Of a stretch of DNA of 64,000 nt, positions 8,378 through 16,632 are shown in pieces. The translations under genes and the position numbers were made by a program. This DNA comes from Pseudomonas sp. R5(2019) (GTDB lineage Bacteria; Pseudomonadota; Gammaproteobacteria; Pseudomonadales; Pseudomonadaceae). Under the pieces are notes generated by a model, which made no database searches, was not told the DNA's origin, and saw only the letters and a list, made by a program, of their open reading frames with translations. The DNA lies in the NCBI RefSeq assembly GCF_009905435.1, contig NZ_JAAAMT010000001.1, positions 310,001-374,000 on the forward strand, in the 5' to 3' direction. Each line of letters begins with the position of its first letter. Position 1 is the stretch's first letter.

Positions 8378-9280
8378 GTGAATAATCTACCGAATCTAGA
8401 AGACCTTCGCGTCTTCGTCCTGGTTGCCCGCCGCTCCAGTTTTGCGGCGGCGGCCACCGAACTGGGCGCCTCCCCTGCCTTCGTCAGCAAGCGCATTGCG
8501 TTGCTCGAGCAGAGCCTGGGTGTACGTTTATTGCACCGCACTACCCGACGAGTGGCGGCGACCGAAGACGGCGAGCGAGTCTACCGTTGGGCCCTGCACA
8601 TCTTCGATGCAGTGGATCAGATGGGCGACGAGATCTCGTCGTTGCACCAGGAGCCGCGCGGCCAGTTGCACATTGTCAGCAGTTTTGGTCTCGGGCGCCG
8701 GCATGTGGCGCCTGCCCTTTCGGCGCTTTCGGTGCGTTATCCGGCCCTGGATATTCGCTTCGACGTGTTCGATCGACTGGTCGATCTGATCGACGAAGGC
8801 TTCGATCTCGATATCCGCATCGGCGATAACATCGCGCCAAACCTGATCGCCAAGTTGCTGGCCCAGAACGCTCGGATTCTCTGCGCGGCCCCCGAGTATC
8901 TCGCGCGCCACGGCGAACCGCGTAGCCTGGCAGACCTTGCCGGGCATGAGTGCCTGGTGATCAAGGAGCGCGACCACCCCTTCGGTCTCTGGCGCCTGCA
9001 AGGCCCCGACGGCGAAGAAAGCGTCAAGGTAACCGGCGCGCTTTCGGCGAACCATGGCGAGGTGGTCCATCAATGGGGCATCGATGGTCGCGGGATTCTG
9101 CTTCGGTCGCATTGGGATGTGCGCGACAGCCTTGAACGCGGCAAGCTGGTGCATATTCTTCGCGACTATCGCCAGCAGGCCAATATCTGGGCTGTCTATG
9201 CGGCACCGTTGGCCACTTCGGCGAAAATCCGCGTAGCCGTAGAGTTTTTCCGTCAGTATTTCAGTGCGAATCAAAAATAA
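8378..9280 (+). CDS. dmlR: LysR-family regulator, DmlR-like
   Basis: A 300-residue LysR regulator. The winged HTH occupies about residues 5-65 (ARRSSFAAAATELGASPAFVSKRIALLEQ); the rest is the periplasmic-binding-like sensor domain. It is divergent from dmlA with about 100 bases between, the classical LysR arrangement and the same as E. coli dmlR-dmlA. It probably responds to D-malate or a carnitine-derived metabolite. The GTG at 8378 is chosen because it puts the HTH at the usual distance from the N-terminus; the frame is open back to 8264, where it would overlap dmlA. Confidence 0.85.
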   Translation: MNNLPNLEDLRVFVLVARRSSFAAAATELGASPAFVSKRIALLEQSLGVRLLHRTTRRVAATEDGERVYRWALHIFDAVDQMGDEISSLHQEPRGQLHIVSSFGLGRRHVAPALSALSVRYPALDIRFDVFDRLVDLIDEGFDLDIRIGDNIAPNLIAKLLAQNARILCAAPEYLARHGEPRSLADLAGHECLVIKERDHPFGLWRLQGPDGEESVKVTGALSANHGEVVHQWGIDGRGILLRSHWDVRDSLERGKLVHILRDYRQQANIWAVYAAPLATSAKIRVAVEFFRQYFSANQK

Positions 9281-9360
9281 GACGCGGAGCACTGTGGTGG
9301 ACTGGCTGGAAACCCGCGACGATGATTGATTCGCGGCTTTCAAGATCGGCAGGGCTGAAT

Positions 9361-9390
9361 GCAGGCTGCGCCCCGCTGCCGGCAGCCTGC
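9361..9390. terminator. 9-bp hairpin between dmlR and the protease gene
   Basis: GCAGGCTGC (9361-9369) is exactly complementary to GCAGCCTGC (9382-9390). It lies between two convergent genes and could end transcription from both sides. There is no strong T-run on either strand. Confidence 0.4.
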
Positions 9391-9441
9391 AATTGTAGCG
9401 AGCCTCTTTCCGGTCGTCTCGCGTACGACGGATACCGGGTT

Positions 9442-11940
9442 CTATCCCTGCAACTGGATGCGTAGACTCCAGCGGTTCAGCTTGCCCAAATCGCGAGAGG
9501 CCAGGTCCTGCACCTTCAGGGTCCACTTGCCGTCGCAGGCTTCGCCCCGCAGCACTTGCAATGCCGCTGCTGTTTTGGAGGCGTAGGTTGCCCGCAGATT
9601 ATCGGTGTCGCCACCCGCACGGTGATGCAGCACGACATCCGTACCCGCTGGCGAACGCAGCACCACACGCAAGTCACCGACGTAGGTGTGGGTGATGTCG
9701 ACAGCTACCTCGAGGTCCCCGATGCGCCCAGTCTCAGCTACATCCAGCAGGCGCTCGATGCCTGCGGCCCGGTTGTCCGGAATCGTTGCGCCGGGCGCCT
9801 CCTGTGCGGTGATCATCAGCGCTGGTGCACTCAGGCCGATTTCCAGCGACCACTCCTCCAACCGCCCAGTGTCCACCGGCGCCACATCGCGTACCGACAG
9901 CGTCCAGTTGCCGTGTCCTTCCTCACCGTCGAAACCGCGCAGGGCCGGCAGCGTGGATGTGTCCCAGGTGCGGGAGAGGTTGTTGCCACGGCCTCCAGCG
10001 CGGTCATGCAGTACCACCTGGCGGCCAGACGGTGCGATCAGCGTGATCACCAGGTCGCCGATGTACGTATGCCGCATATCCACTGCCACCCGCAGGAAGT
10101 TCACCGTCCCCCTCTGCTCAACGACCAGGGTGTCGCGGATACCCTCAACCTGGTTGTCAGGAATTGCCGTGTCAGGCCGCGAGATATGACGCCCTCCGGG
10201 TTGCGGTTGCGGCTCGGGGCCGCGACGAAGCTCCAACGCCAGGGCCACTGCACGTTCGGCATCCACTCGCCCGTGCCCGAACCACGGGCTCCAGGTACCG
10301 TCGGTGTGGCCGATATTCTGAAAGTTACCACTGTCGAAGGGTGCAATCGGCGAGACATCCCAGGACGTATTCGGGTCATAGTTCGCCGGTGGGGTGCGTG
10401 GATAGGGCGTCATATCCAGATCCTTGGCCGCAGTGCGACGCAGCACCGACGCCACCTCTAGCGCGCCAAGCCCTGGGTTCGCCGAAATCACCAGCGCTGC
10501 AATGCCGGCCGCCAGCGGTGTCGCACTGGAAGTACCACCGAACTCGGCGGTGAAGTCGCCGGATTCCCCGCTAGTGGTGGTGATGCCCAGCCCTGACACC
10601 TCCATGCGATAGAAGGTATGACTGTTGCTCGACGGAGCGCATATCTCGATACCCGTGCCGTAATTGGAGTAATGGCTACGGCGTGCAGTACTGGCGAGTG
10701 CGGCCACGTGCATCACGCCTGGAATCTCCACCAGGTTGTTGACGAAGCGCCGCGCCGTCTCCACACCTTCCCATTGCCACGCACCCGCCACCTTCACCCA
10801 GCCATGTGTATGGGGCACGTCCTGGTTCGCCTCGTGCAGGATCGGGCAGTTCTCGTTGCCCGCCGCCCACAAGAACAGGATGCCCCGCCCTCGCCGCCCG
10901 CCAGTGGTCGCGAGCTGCCTGATGCGGCTGATGACTGGGGAGGCGTAGAGAGACGTCGGCACTGAACCCCAGGAGTTCGACAGTACGTCCACTTTGTCAG
11001 CGATGAAGGCCAGTGCGGTAAGCATCTTCGAATCGTTGATCAGCAGCGACGGCCCCTGGGATTCCCACTTGATTGGCAACAGCCGACAACCCGGCGCCGC
11101 CCCTACTGTCAGCAGCGCATCGGCTTCACCGGCGATCACCCCGGCACACGAGGTGCCATGGTCGGCGCCGTGCTGGTACATTCTAGCGGGCTGGGCACCG
11201 ACGTCCAGGTTGGTGAAAAGGCGCGAGCCGTTGAAATACCCCCAGGCAGCGAACTTGCCGGGCGAGTCGAAATCGGGGTGGTCGAGTTTGCAGCCGTCGT
11301 CGGAGACGCCCACTACCACTTCGGCACTGCCGAAGTTATCAAGCAGCAACCACGCCGGTTCGCAACGCGCATTCGCCCTGGGGTCCAACTCTGGATCTGC
11401 GAAATGGCCATGGAGATGCCATTGGCGCGCGTACTGCGGATCAGTGGGCGGCACAATCGCCTGCTTCGCGACAACATAGTTGAGGTCATTCTCGGCCAAC
11501 TCCACCAGCGGTTCTTCCTCCGAGAGTTGGACCACCAGCTTCACCGGATTGATTCCGGTGTGGTTAGTCAACTCGAACAGGAAATCGCGCTCCGAATAGC
11601 GCTCACGCTGCAGCAGCCCGTAGCGCCCGGCGAACTCGGCTATCTGCTCGGGTGTCAGGCAGTCCTTGAAGGTGACAAATACCCGGTCGGTGATCAGGAA
11701 GTCCTGGCCGGTGTCGGCCGCCTTGTAGGCGTGATGGGTGGGAGCGATTTCTCGCGACCGCGCCATCGATGCCTCCAACTCATGTGCCAGCACCGTTACC
11801 CGAGTCGAACCCGGTGATACTGTCTCGCCCGCCTCGGCGATGCCGGCGACCCGCAGCCTGCCCGGCAATGTCCGAGCAACGAACTGGTCAGGGCGTTTTT
11901 CCAGCTCCAGCTTCTTGCCACCGCGATAGGTGTAAGTCAT
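9442..11940 (-). CDS. subtilisin-like (S8) serine protease with two C-terminal P-domains
   Basis: An 832-residue protein with a catalytic triad readable as Asp214 (VSDDG), His261 (DHGTSC) and Ser471 (GGTSSATP), with oxyanion Asn362 in AAGNEN. Residues 1-160 form a pro-region-like domain. Two proprotein-convertase-type P-domains follow, about 600-715 and 720-832, each with IPDN, HTY.GDL and HDRAGG or HHRAGG motifs. No N-terminal signal peptide is visible, so export by type I/other route or an intracellular role is open. AGGAG lies seven bases before the ATG. The start overlaps the stop of the gene at 11937 (ATGA), so the two are translationally coupled. Confidence 0.85.
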   Translation of the reverse strand: MTYTYRGGKKLELEKRPDQFVARTLPGRLRVAGIAEAGETVSPGSTRVTVLAHELEASMARSREIAPTHHAYKAADTGQDFLITDRVFVTFKDCLTPEQIAEFAGRYGLLQRERYSERDFLFELTNHTGINPVKLVVQLSEEEPLVELAENDLNYVVAKQAIVPPTDPQYARQWHLHGHFADPELDPRANARCEPAWLLLDNFGSAEVVVGVSDDGCKLDHPDFDSPGKFAAWGYFNGSRLFTNLDVGAQPARMYQHGADHGTSCAGVIAGEADALLTVGAAPGCRLLPIKWESQGPSLLINDSKMLTALAFIADKVDVLSNSWGSVPTSLYASPVISRIRQLATTGGRRGRGILFLWAAGNENCPILHEANQDVPHTHGWVKVAGAWQWEGVETARRFVNNLVEIPGVMHVAALASTARRSHYSNYGTGIEICAPSSNSHTFYRMEVSGLGITTTSGESGDFTAEFGGTSSATPLAAGIAALVISANPGLGALEVASVLRRTAAKDLDMTPYPRTPPANYDPNTSWDVSPIAPFDSGNFQNIGHTDGTWSPWFGHGRVDAERAVALALELRRGPEPQPQPGGRHISRPDTAIPDNQVEGIRDTLVVEQRGTVNFLRVAVDMRHTYIGDLVITLIAPSGRQVVLHDRAGGRGNNLSRTWDTSTLPALRGFDGEEGHGNWTLSVRDVAPVDTGRLEEWSLEIGLSAPALMITAQEAPGATIPDNRAAGIERLLDVAETGRIGDLEVAVDITHTYVGDLRVVLRSPAGTDVVLHHRAGGDTDNLRATYASKTAAALQVLRGEACDGKWTLKVQDLASRDLGKLNRWSLRIQLQG

Positions 11941-12253
11941 GGCCTTGCTCCTCTAATGTGATACCCGTTGTTCGCGTTCGCCTGGGAGGGCAACTTCGTG
12001 TAATCGACCGCGCTCGGCGCCAATATCAGCGGCTTAGGATGATTGAGTCTCCACCACGTCAGATCGCCGACTTTGCCATCCACCACCAACGGCTGGCCGT
12101 GCTGATCCAGATTCTGAGATTGGAAAGCACGTACGGCGCGATCGGTTGCCATGTCGAAGAAGCCACTGCCGGCAACTGGGTAGCCACGTTGGGTAAGGAG
12201 GCGCTGCAGGGTGACGACTTCATCACCTTGGGAATTTTCTTGAGGAGAAGCAT
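11937..12253 (-). pseudogene. peptidoglycan-binding-like small protein with broken or non-standard start
   Basis: In the frame ending at 11937 the residues TLQRLLTQRGYPVAGSG, then FDMATDRAVRAFQ and VDGKVGDLTWWRL, are a good peptidoglycan-binding (PG_binding_1-like) domain. That frame has no ATG, GTG or TTG before a stop near 12296 except an internal ATG at 12152, which would cut the domain. A strong AAGGAG sits nine bases before an ATG at 12253, but that ATG is in another frame. So either a one-base shift has occurred near 12200-12250 or translation starts at a rare codon such as ATT 12260. The stop overlaps the protease ATG, arguing it was, or is, translated with it. Confidence 0.6.
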
Positions 12254-12314
12254 TGGTAATTGCTCCTTTGTAGTTGGCTATGGGTACGATCTGCTAATTG
12301 TGGTCTGTCCCCAT

Positions 12315-12521
12315 TTATTCCGACGAGTTGTTCACCAACAAGTGAATCGCTTTGCTGTTACCCGTTGGTTGAATTTCCACAACCTTTTCCATCTAACTTT
12401 TTGCAATAGCCACCTCGATACGGTCGACAGCCTCCACTTCAATCGACGCTCGCGAAGCCGACATAGACATTGCCGAATTTCCGATGATGTTCAGAGTAAA
12501 TGACCAACTTAGTTGCGCCAT
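12315..12521 (-). pseudogene. stop-interrupted small gene upstream of the protease pair
   Basis: A very good AAGGAG precedes ATG 12521. The frame reads MAQLSWSFTLNIIGNSAMSM... to DRIEVAIAKS, meets TAG at 12393-12395, and continues in the same frame as MEKVVEIQPTGNSK... LLVNNSSE to TAA at 12315. The reading resumes sensibly across the TAG, suggesting one ~67-residue protein split by a nonsense mutation, possibly also cut short at its end. Right after the TAA comes GGGGACAGACCAC, a sequence of the kind seen at ends of some IS200-like/RAYT elements. The family is not firmly recognised. Confidence 0.45.
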
Positions 12522-13095
12522 CGTATACTCCTTACAACCCCAAAATCAGAAAACCTACCGCCCACCCCACCACGACGGTGAAAAATTCGACACCATTAAA
12601 GCGCAACGCGACCACGAGAAAGCTTCGAAACTAAATTCGGATTTAAAACCCAAGTCCAACGCATCTAATTTATGGTGTGGTGACTTATCCGAATTCCACT
12701 CCAGGGTGGAGGCTTATTGAGGATAGATTGGAATCTCATTTTATCAAAAAAACTGCTCACCGCCTGTCGCTAATTAATAGCAAAATTACGACTTACCACA
12801 GGAGCTCTTATAATTATTCACTATCATTAATCCTGACAAGCCACCGCGGCCACTCTGTTAAATTATATATTTCAACGAGATGGGTTGTTAGTTAAATTTT
12901 GTCGTGCCGCTAGTAGCCTGAGCAGTTAATTCATTTATCTACCGGTAACGATAGACTGTGCGTCCAATGCCATGGATTGGTTATGCGCATGGCCCGACCG
13001 ACTTCCCCCTTCGCTCCAACGCCTTCTGATCTCATCACCCTGCAAGTATGAGTACGCTGGAACAGCGCCTTGCCCAGCGAGCGCGCATCCTGCTT
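12522..13095. other. AT-rich intergenic stretch without convincing genes
   Basis: Base composition drops visibly here compared with the flanks, and only short unconvincing frames are present. It looks like an island boundary or decayed sequence between the protease group and the IS remnant. Confidence 0.6.
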
Positions 13096-13215
13096 CTAGG
13101 CTCTGTATGAAAAGTAATGTCGTAAACACCGCATGGCACAAGCCAGCGAGACCATCGCCGCAAAACTTTTCGCGAGCTTGTCGAAGCGTGTGACGATGCG
13201 GCGGTTGCCGGCCCA
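13096..13215 (-). pseudogene. C-terminal remnant of an IS5-family transposase
   Basis: On the minus strand, 13215 to 13096 reads WAGNRRIVTRFDKLAKSFAA followed by MVSLACAMRCLRHYFSYRA and a stop. This is the typical C-terminus of IS5/IS427-group transposases. An in-frame TAG at 13216 marks where the homologous reading ends, so only about 38 residues remain. The terminal AGAGCCTAG region would correspond to the element end. The rest of the element is absent. Confidence 0.7.
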
Positions 13216-13298
13216 CTATTTTGCGGTGGAGGGCTGCTTGCGTAAAAGCGAATATATGTTATACCGACCATTCGAAACTCGAATGGCGAGAAGCGACG

Positions 13299-14168
13299 AT
13301 GCACTCTAAAGACCTTCAGATCGATTGGCTTAGAACATTCCTAGCGGTGGTGGATACGGGCTCCATGACCGCAGCAGCGAGACAGATTTCGCGCTCCCAG
13401 TCAGCCGTGAGCATGCAACTGAAAAAGCTGGAGGAAAGCATTGGACGACCATTACTGATCCGTGAGCCAAAGCAACTCTCATTGACCCCTGCTGGGTATG
13501 ATCTTCTCGGTTACGCACGCAAGGTATTGGAGTGCCACTCCACCCTCTTGGTTGCCATGCATGGGGGATCTGTTTCTGGGCGCGTAACCTTCGGTGTACC
13601 CGACGATTATGCGATTACTTATCTCGCTCCCGTGTTGCGTAGCTTTGCCACGCGCTTCAGTGAAGTCGAGGTAACCCTGGTATGCGAGGAGTCTACCGCG
13701 CTATGGACAAAAGTTGACCGAGGTGAAATCGATCTGGCACTCGTCACGCGTGATGCGCCGTCACGAGGCGAATTACTGTTTAAAGAAGCCTTGGTGTGGG
13801 GTGGTGCTGAGCAGCATCAGGTCTGGAAACGCAACCCTCTACCCATTGCTGTGCACGAACTCGGCGAACGCCTGCGCACTGAAATACTCGCGGCGCTTTC
13901 AACCCAGCAACGTGAATACCGAGTGGTCTACAACAGCCCCAACGTGGTGGGTCAACTGGCGGTGGCAGAGAGCGGCATGGCAGTAGCGGTACTTACTAGA
14001 TGCAGTCTGCCACCCAGTCTGAAAGTGCTGGACGCGCGGCAAGGGCTACCAGAACTACCAGTGGTGGAAGTCGTGCTGATGCGCAGCAAGGATTCGAAGG
14101 GATCCCGTGCTGTGGATGCGATGTATGAACAGGTTGTTCGATCACTCAAAGATCCACTTTGCACGTGA
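13299..14168 (+). CDS. LysR-family regulator
   Basis: A 289-residue LysR protein with an N-terminal winged HTH (DTGSMTAAARQISRSQSAVSMQLKKLE, residues about 18-45) and a sensor domain. ATG 13299 is chosen over 13221 because GCGAGAAG lies just upstream and the HTH then begins near residue 10; the longer form would run into IS debris. It converges on the MFS gene at 14325-15746, with 156 bases holding no evident gene between. Target and inducer are unknown. It does not resemble the other seven LysR proteins here closely, having the ...IREPKQLSLTPAG wing sequence. Confidence 0.8.
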   Translation: MHSKDLQIDWLRTFLAVVDTGSMTAAARQISRSQSAVSMQLKKLEESIGRPLLIREPKQLSLTPAGYDLLGYARKVLECHSTLLVAMHGGSVSGRVTFGVPDDYAITYLAPVLRSFATRFSEVEVTLVCEESTALWTKVDRGEIDLALVTRDAPSRGELLFKEALVWGGAEQHQVWKRNPLPIAVHELGERLRTEILAALSTQQREYRVVYNSPNVVGQLAVAESGMAVAVLTRCSLPPSLKVLDARQGLPELPVVEVVLMRSKDSKGSRAVDAMYEQVVRSLKDPLCT

Positions 14169-14324
14169 ATGAGCACTAGCAAAAAAACGGAACCGCGTCT
14201 TTGCCACCTCCGAGGATTTCGCTTTTGATACGCTCTTCAATCTTCAATGATTGTTCCTTTCTGTTCTTATTCTGCGCAGCCAAACGGCGGTCTAGCCAGC
14301 CCAAATAGCCGCACAACGCGGCAG

Positions 14325-15746
14325 TTACGTACTCTCCGCTGGTTGAGAAGCCTCAAAAGACTTGGTCTCACCGCTGTTGGTTGTCCTGATAGCAGAAAAC
14401 AGCCCTCCCAAAAGTGCAAACGCGACACCTGCCCCCAGTGCAATGTATGGCCCGCGATCAGGCGAAACGCTGTACGCAAACGATACCAGCACCGCGCCGA
14501 AGGATTGGCCGAGCAATCTTGATAATGCAACGATTGCACTAGCACTACCGCTGCGCTCCAACGGTGCGCTGGAGATCATCATCTTCAGGTTCGGTGCCTG
14601 GTACAAACCGAAGCCGACACCACAAATCATCATTCGCCAAGCGATGTCGAAGAACACTGCTTTCTCGGGCAGCAAGCACAGGGTGAACATCCCCGTCGCG
14701 AGAATCAGCAATCCTGCAGTGCAGAGTGTGCCGGGATTGAATCGATCGGCAAGCATGCCACTTATGATCGCCATGCACGCCACGACCGCTGGCCAAGGTG
14801 TGATAAGCATTCCTGTCATGAAAGGAGTGGCGGACAAGAATGTATGGAACAAGAATGGCAACGCAATGAATGCTACGCCTTGCGTAACGAACGCACAGAT
14901 CGACGTCAGCGAGGAGAAAGCGAAGTTGCGCTGCTTGAACAGATCAATCGCCAGCATAGGGGCGGCATGTTTGCGCTGATGGTACGACAGGGCAACAAAG
15001 CAAACGATCGCGCCTAACAGCTTCAAGAAAGCCAAGGCCGGAAGACCGCCCCGGGCAAATGCAACCAGGCTGAGAATCAGCATGATAAACATGGCGCAGC
15101 ACAATACTGCGCCAATCAAGTCGAATCGGCCTTTCGAGCCCGAAGTGGCCGGGATGTAGCGACGCGAAAGATAAAGGCAGTAGATCCCAACCGGGACGTT
15201 CACCAGGAACAGACAGTGCCAATTGCTCACCGCAAGGATGCCCGCCGCTACAGTCGGGCCGGCGGTGAAAGAAAGACCGACGACCAATGCATAGATCCCC
15301 ATACCGCGACCAAGCTGATTGGCTGGACAGCATCGCTTGATCAACGCAGTCACCACGCTACCAACGGCTGCGCCGCCGATGCCTTGCAGGCACCTGGCTA
15401 CGATCAACCAAGGGAGACTGGTGAAAACGCCGGCGACAAGCGAAGACACCGTAAACAAGACCAGACCGTAGAAAAACATGCGCTTATGGCCGACGATTTC
15501 ACCCAGCGAGGCGAAGGGAAGCAGCAGCCCGATGACCGAAATTTGATACGCGGTCACTAGCCAAATAGCTGTGCTCGCCGTTACACCCAATGCTTCCGAA
15601 ATAGTAGGCAACGCCGTGTTGATCAGGGATAGATCAAGCGTGACCATCGTTGCCGCCATGCATAGAGCCAACATAGCAAGGGTGCTGCTGCGCTCTTTCT
15701 TTGGCTCTGATTGAATCGAGCCAGAGCCCATTTTGCTATTAGACAT
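14325..15746 (-). CDS. MFS drug/metabolite exporter, DHA2 (14-helix) type
   Basis: A 473-residue inner-membrane protein with about fourteen hydrophobic segments. Early MVTLDLSLINTALPTI is the DHA2 (EmrB/QacA) signature region; GEIVGHKRMF is the loop 2-3 motif and CLQGIGGAAVGS lies in helix 4. Such proteins are proton-driven exporters of drugs or small metabolites. It is divergent from the alpha/beta hydrolase gene, 148 bases apart, and the shared region carries the 31-bp element at 15847-15877. It may export a product or a toxic substrate of the neighbouring amino-acid module, which is inference only. Confidence 0.85.
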   Translation of the reverse strand: MSNSKMGSGSIQSEPKKERSSTLAMLALCMAATMVTLDLSLINTALPTISEALGVTASTAIWLVTAYQISVIGLLLPFASLGEIVGHKRMFFYGLVLFTVSSLVAGVFTSLPWLIVARCLQGIGGAAVGSVVTALIKRCCPANQLGRGMGIYALVVGLSFTAGPTVAAGILAVSNWHCLFLVNVPVGIYCLYLSRRYIPATSGSKGRFDLIGAVLCCAMFIMLILSLVAFARGGLPALAFLKLLGAIVCFVALSYHQRKHAAPMLAIDLFKQRNFAFSSLTSICAFVTQGVAFIALPFLFHTFLSATPFMTGMLITPWPAVVACMAIISGMLADRFNPGTLCTAGLLILATGMFTLCLLPEKAVFFDIAWRMMICGVGFGLYQAPNLKMMISSAPLERSGSASAIVALSRLLGQSFGAVLVSFAYSVSPDRGPYIALGAGVAFALLGGLFSAIRTTNSGETKSFEASQPAEST

Positions 15747-15846
15747 CCGTTAACCTTCAGGTAAATAATTTGCCATTAATACAGCTCGACCATATATTGT
15801 TATTTTGTGTAGTATTAAAAACCTCTACTTGGCGTCGCAACTCTAT

Positions 15847-15877
15847 TTTTGTATATCGCCATTCACTGGATAAATAG
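15847..15877. promoter_or_regulatory. 31-bp element shared with 19321-19351
   Basis: It begins TTTTGTATATCGC and ends AAATAG. Of 31 positions, 24 are identical to 19321-19351, with the first 13 perfect. It lies 18 bases before the hydrolase ATG. It is a probable regulator site, possibly for the LysR protein encoded at 16633-17523. Confidence 0.55.
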
Positions 15878-15894
15878 ATAATCAAAGGGGTAAC

Positions 15895-16605
15895 ATGAAG
15901 CAGGCCAATATCGTTCTCATTCCAGGTTTCATGCTTAGCGAAGACCTCTGGACTGACATTATTCCTCTGCTACCCAATCAGTTAATCATCCATCACGCTC
16001 CTTTGATAGGTAACTCAATTTCCGAAATGGCGCTTGAAACCCTGAAAAGAGCTCCAGAACATTTCGTGTTGTGTGGTTTTTCGATGGGTGGTTACGTTGC
16101 AAGAGAAATTGTCCGTCTAGCACCGGAACGCGTTATAGGGCTAATCATTATTGCCAGCTCAAGCCGTGCGGAAAGCTCAGAACAAATTGCCCAAAAAAAG
16201 GCAAGCGTAGCGCAGATTCTTAACCGCGAGTTTGTTGGCCTGAGCCGTTCGGTCATTGCCAAGGGGTTTAGTCCGGACAATCGCAAAAACCAGCAGCTCA
16301 TCGAGCGTGTCCAAACAATGAGCAGGACGCTTGGCAAGGCAGCCTTCATCGCACAATCTCAAGCTATACGGCATGATGAATCCCACCTCCTAAGAATCGA
16401 TAAAACTCCAACCCTTGTAATTGCAGCCGAACTTGATGAATTGCGACCCATCGAGGAGTCCAGAGAACTTGTGGCGCAACTACCGGATGCCAAATTTGTA
16501 TGCATTTCCGATAGCGGACACATGATCCCACTCGAACAACCAATCATCCTTGCAAAAAACATAACCGACTGGTGCAACGAACTGATTGATCAAGCAACTA
16601 TCTGA
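15895..16605 (+). CDS. alpha/beta hydrolase
   Basis: A 236-residue single-domain alpha/beta hydrolase. The nucleophile elbow GFSMGG is near residue 63, the acid is in AAELDELRP near residue 182, and the His is in DSGHMIPLEQP near residue 207. The oxyanion region is LIPGFMLSEDLW. Length and motifs fit small esterases or amidases such as BioH-like and MhpC-like proteins; the substrate cannot be read from sequence. GGGG is six to seven bases before the ATG. It is convergent with the LysR gene at 16633. Confidence 0.8.
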   Translation: MKQANIVLIPGFMLSEDLWTDIIPLLPNQLIIHHAPLIGNSISEMALETLKRAPEHFVLCGFSMGGYVAREIVRLAPERVIGLIIIASSSRAESSEQIAQKKASVAQILNREFVGLSRSVIAKGFSPDNRKNQQLIERVQTMSRTLGKAAFIAQSQAIRHDESHLLRIDKTPTLVIAAELDELRPIEESRELVAQLPDAKFVCISDSGHMIPLEQPIILAKNITDWCNELIDQATI

Positions 16606-16632
16606 ACTTGGCTAACCGGTCAGCTACGCACG

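Noticed and set aside
11937-12253. Programmed -1 slippage to join the ATG 12253 frame with the peptidoglycan-binding frame
   Set aside because: The AAGAAAATTCCC stretch does not give a proper slippery heptamer in the zero frame, so mutation or a rare start is preferred.
12935-13216. 93-codon minus-strand frame
   Set aside because: The meaningful reading in this area is a different frame, the IS5 transposase tail; this frame is its shadow.
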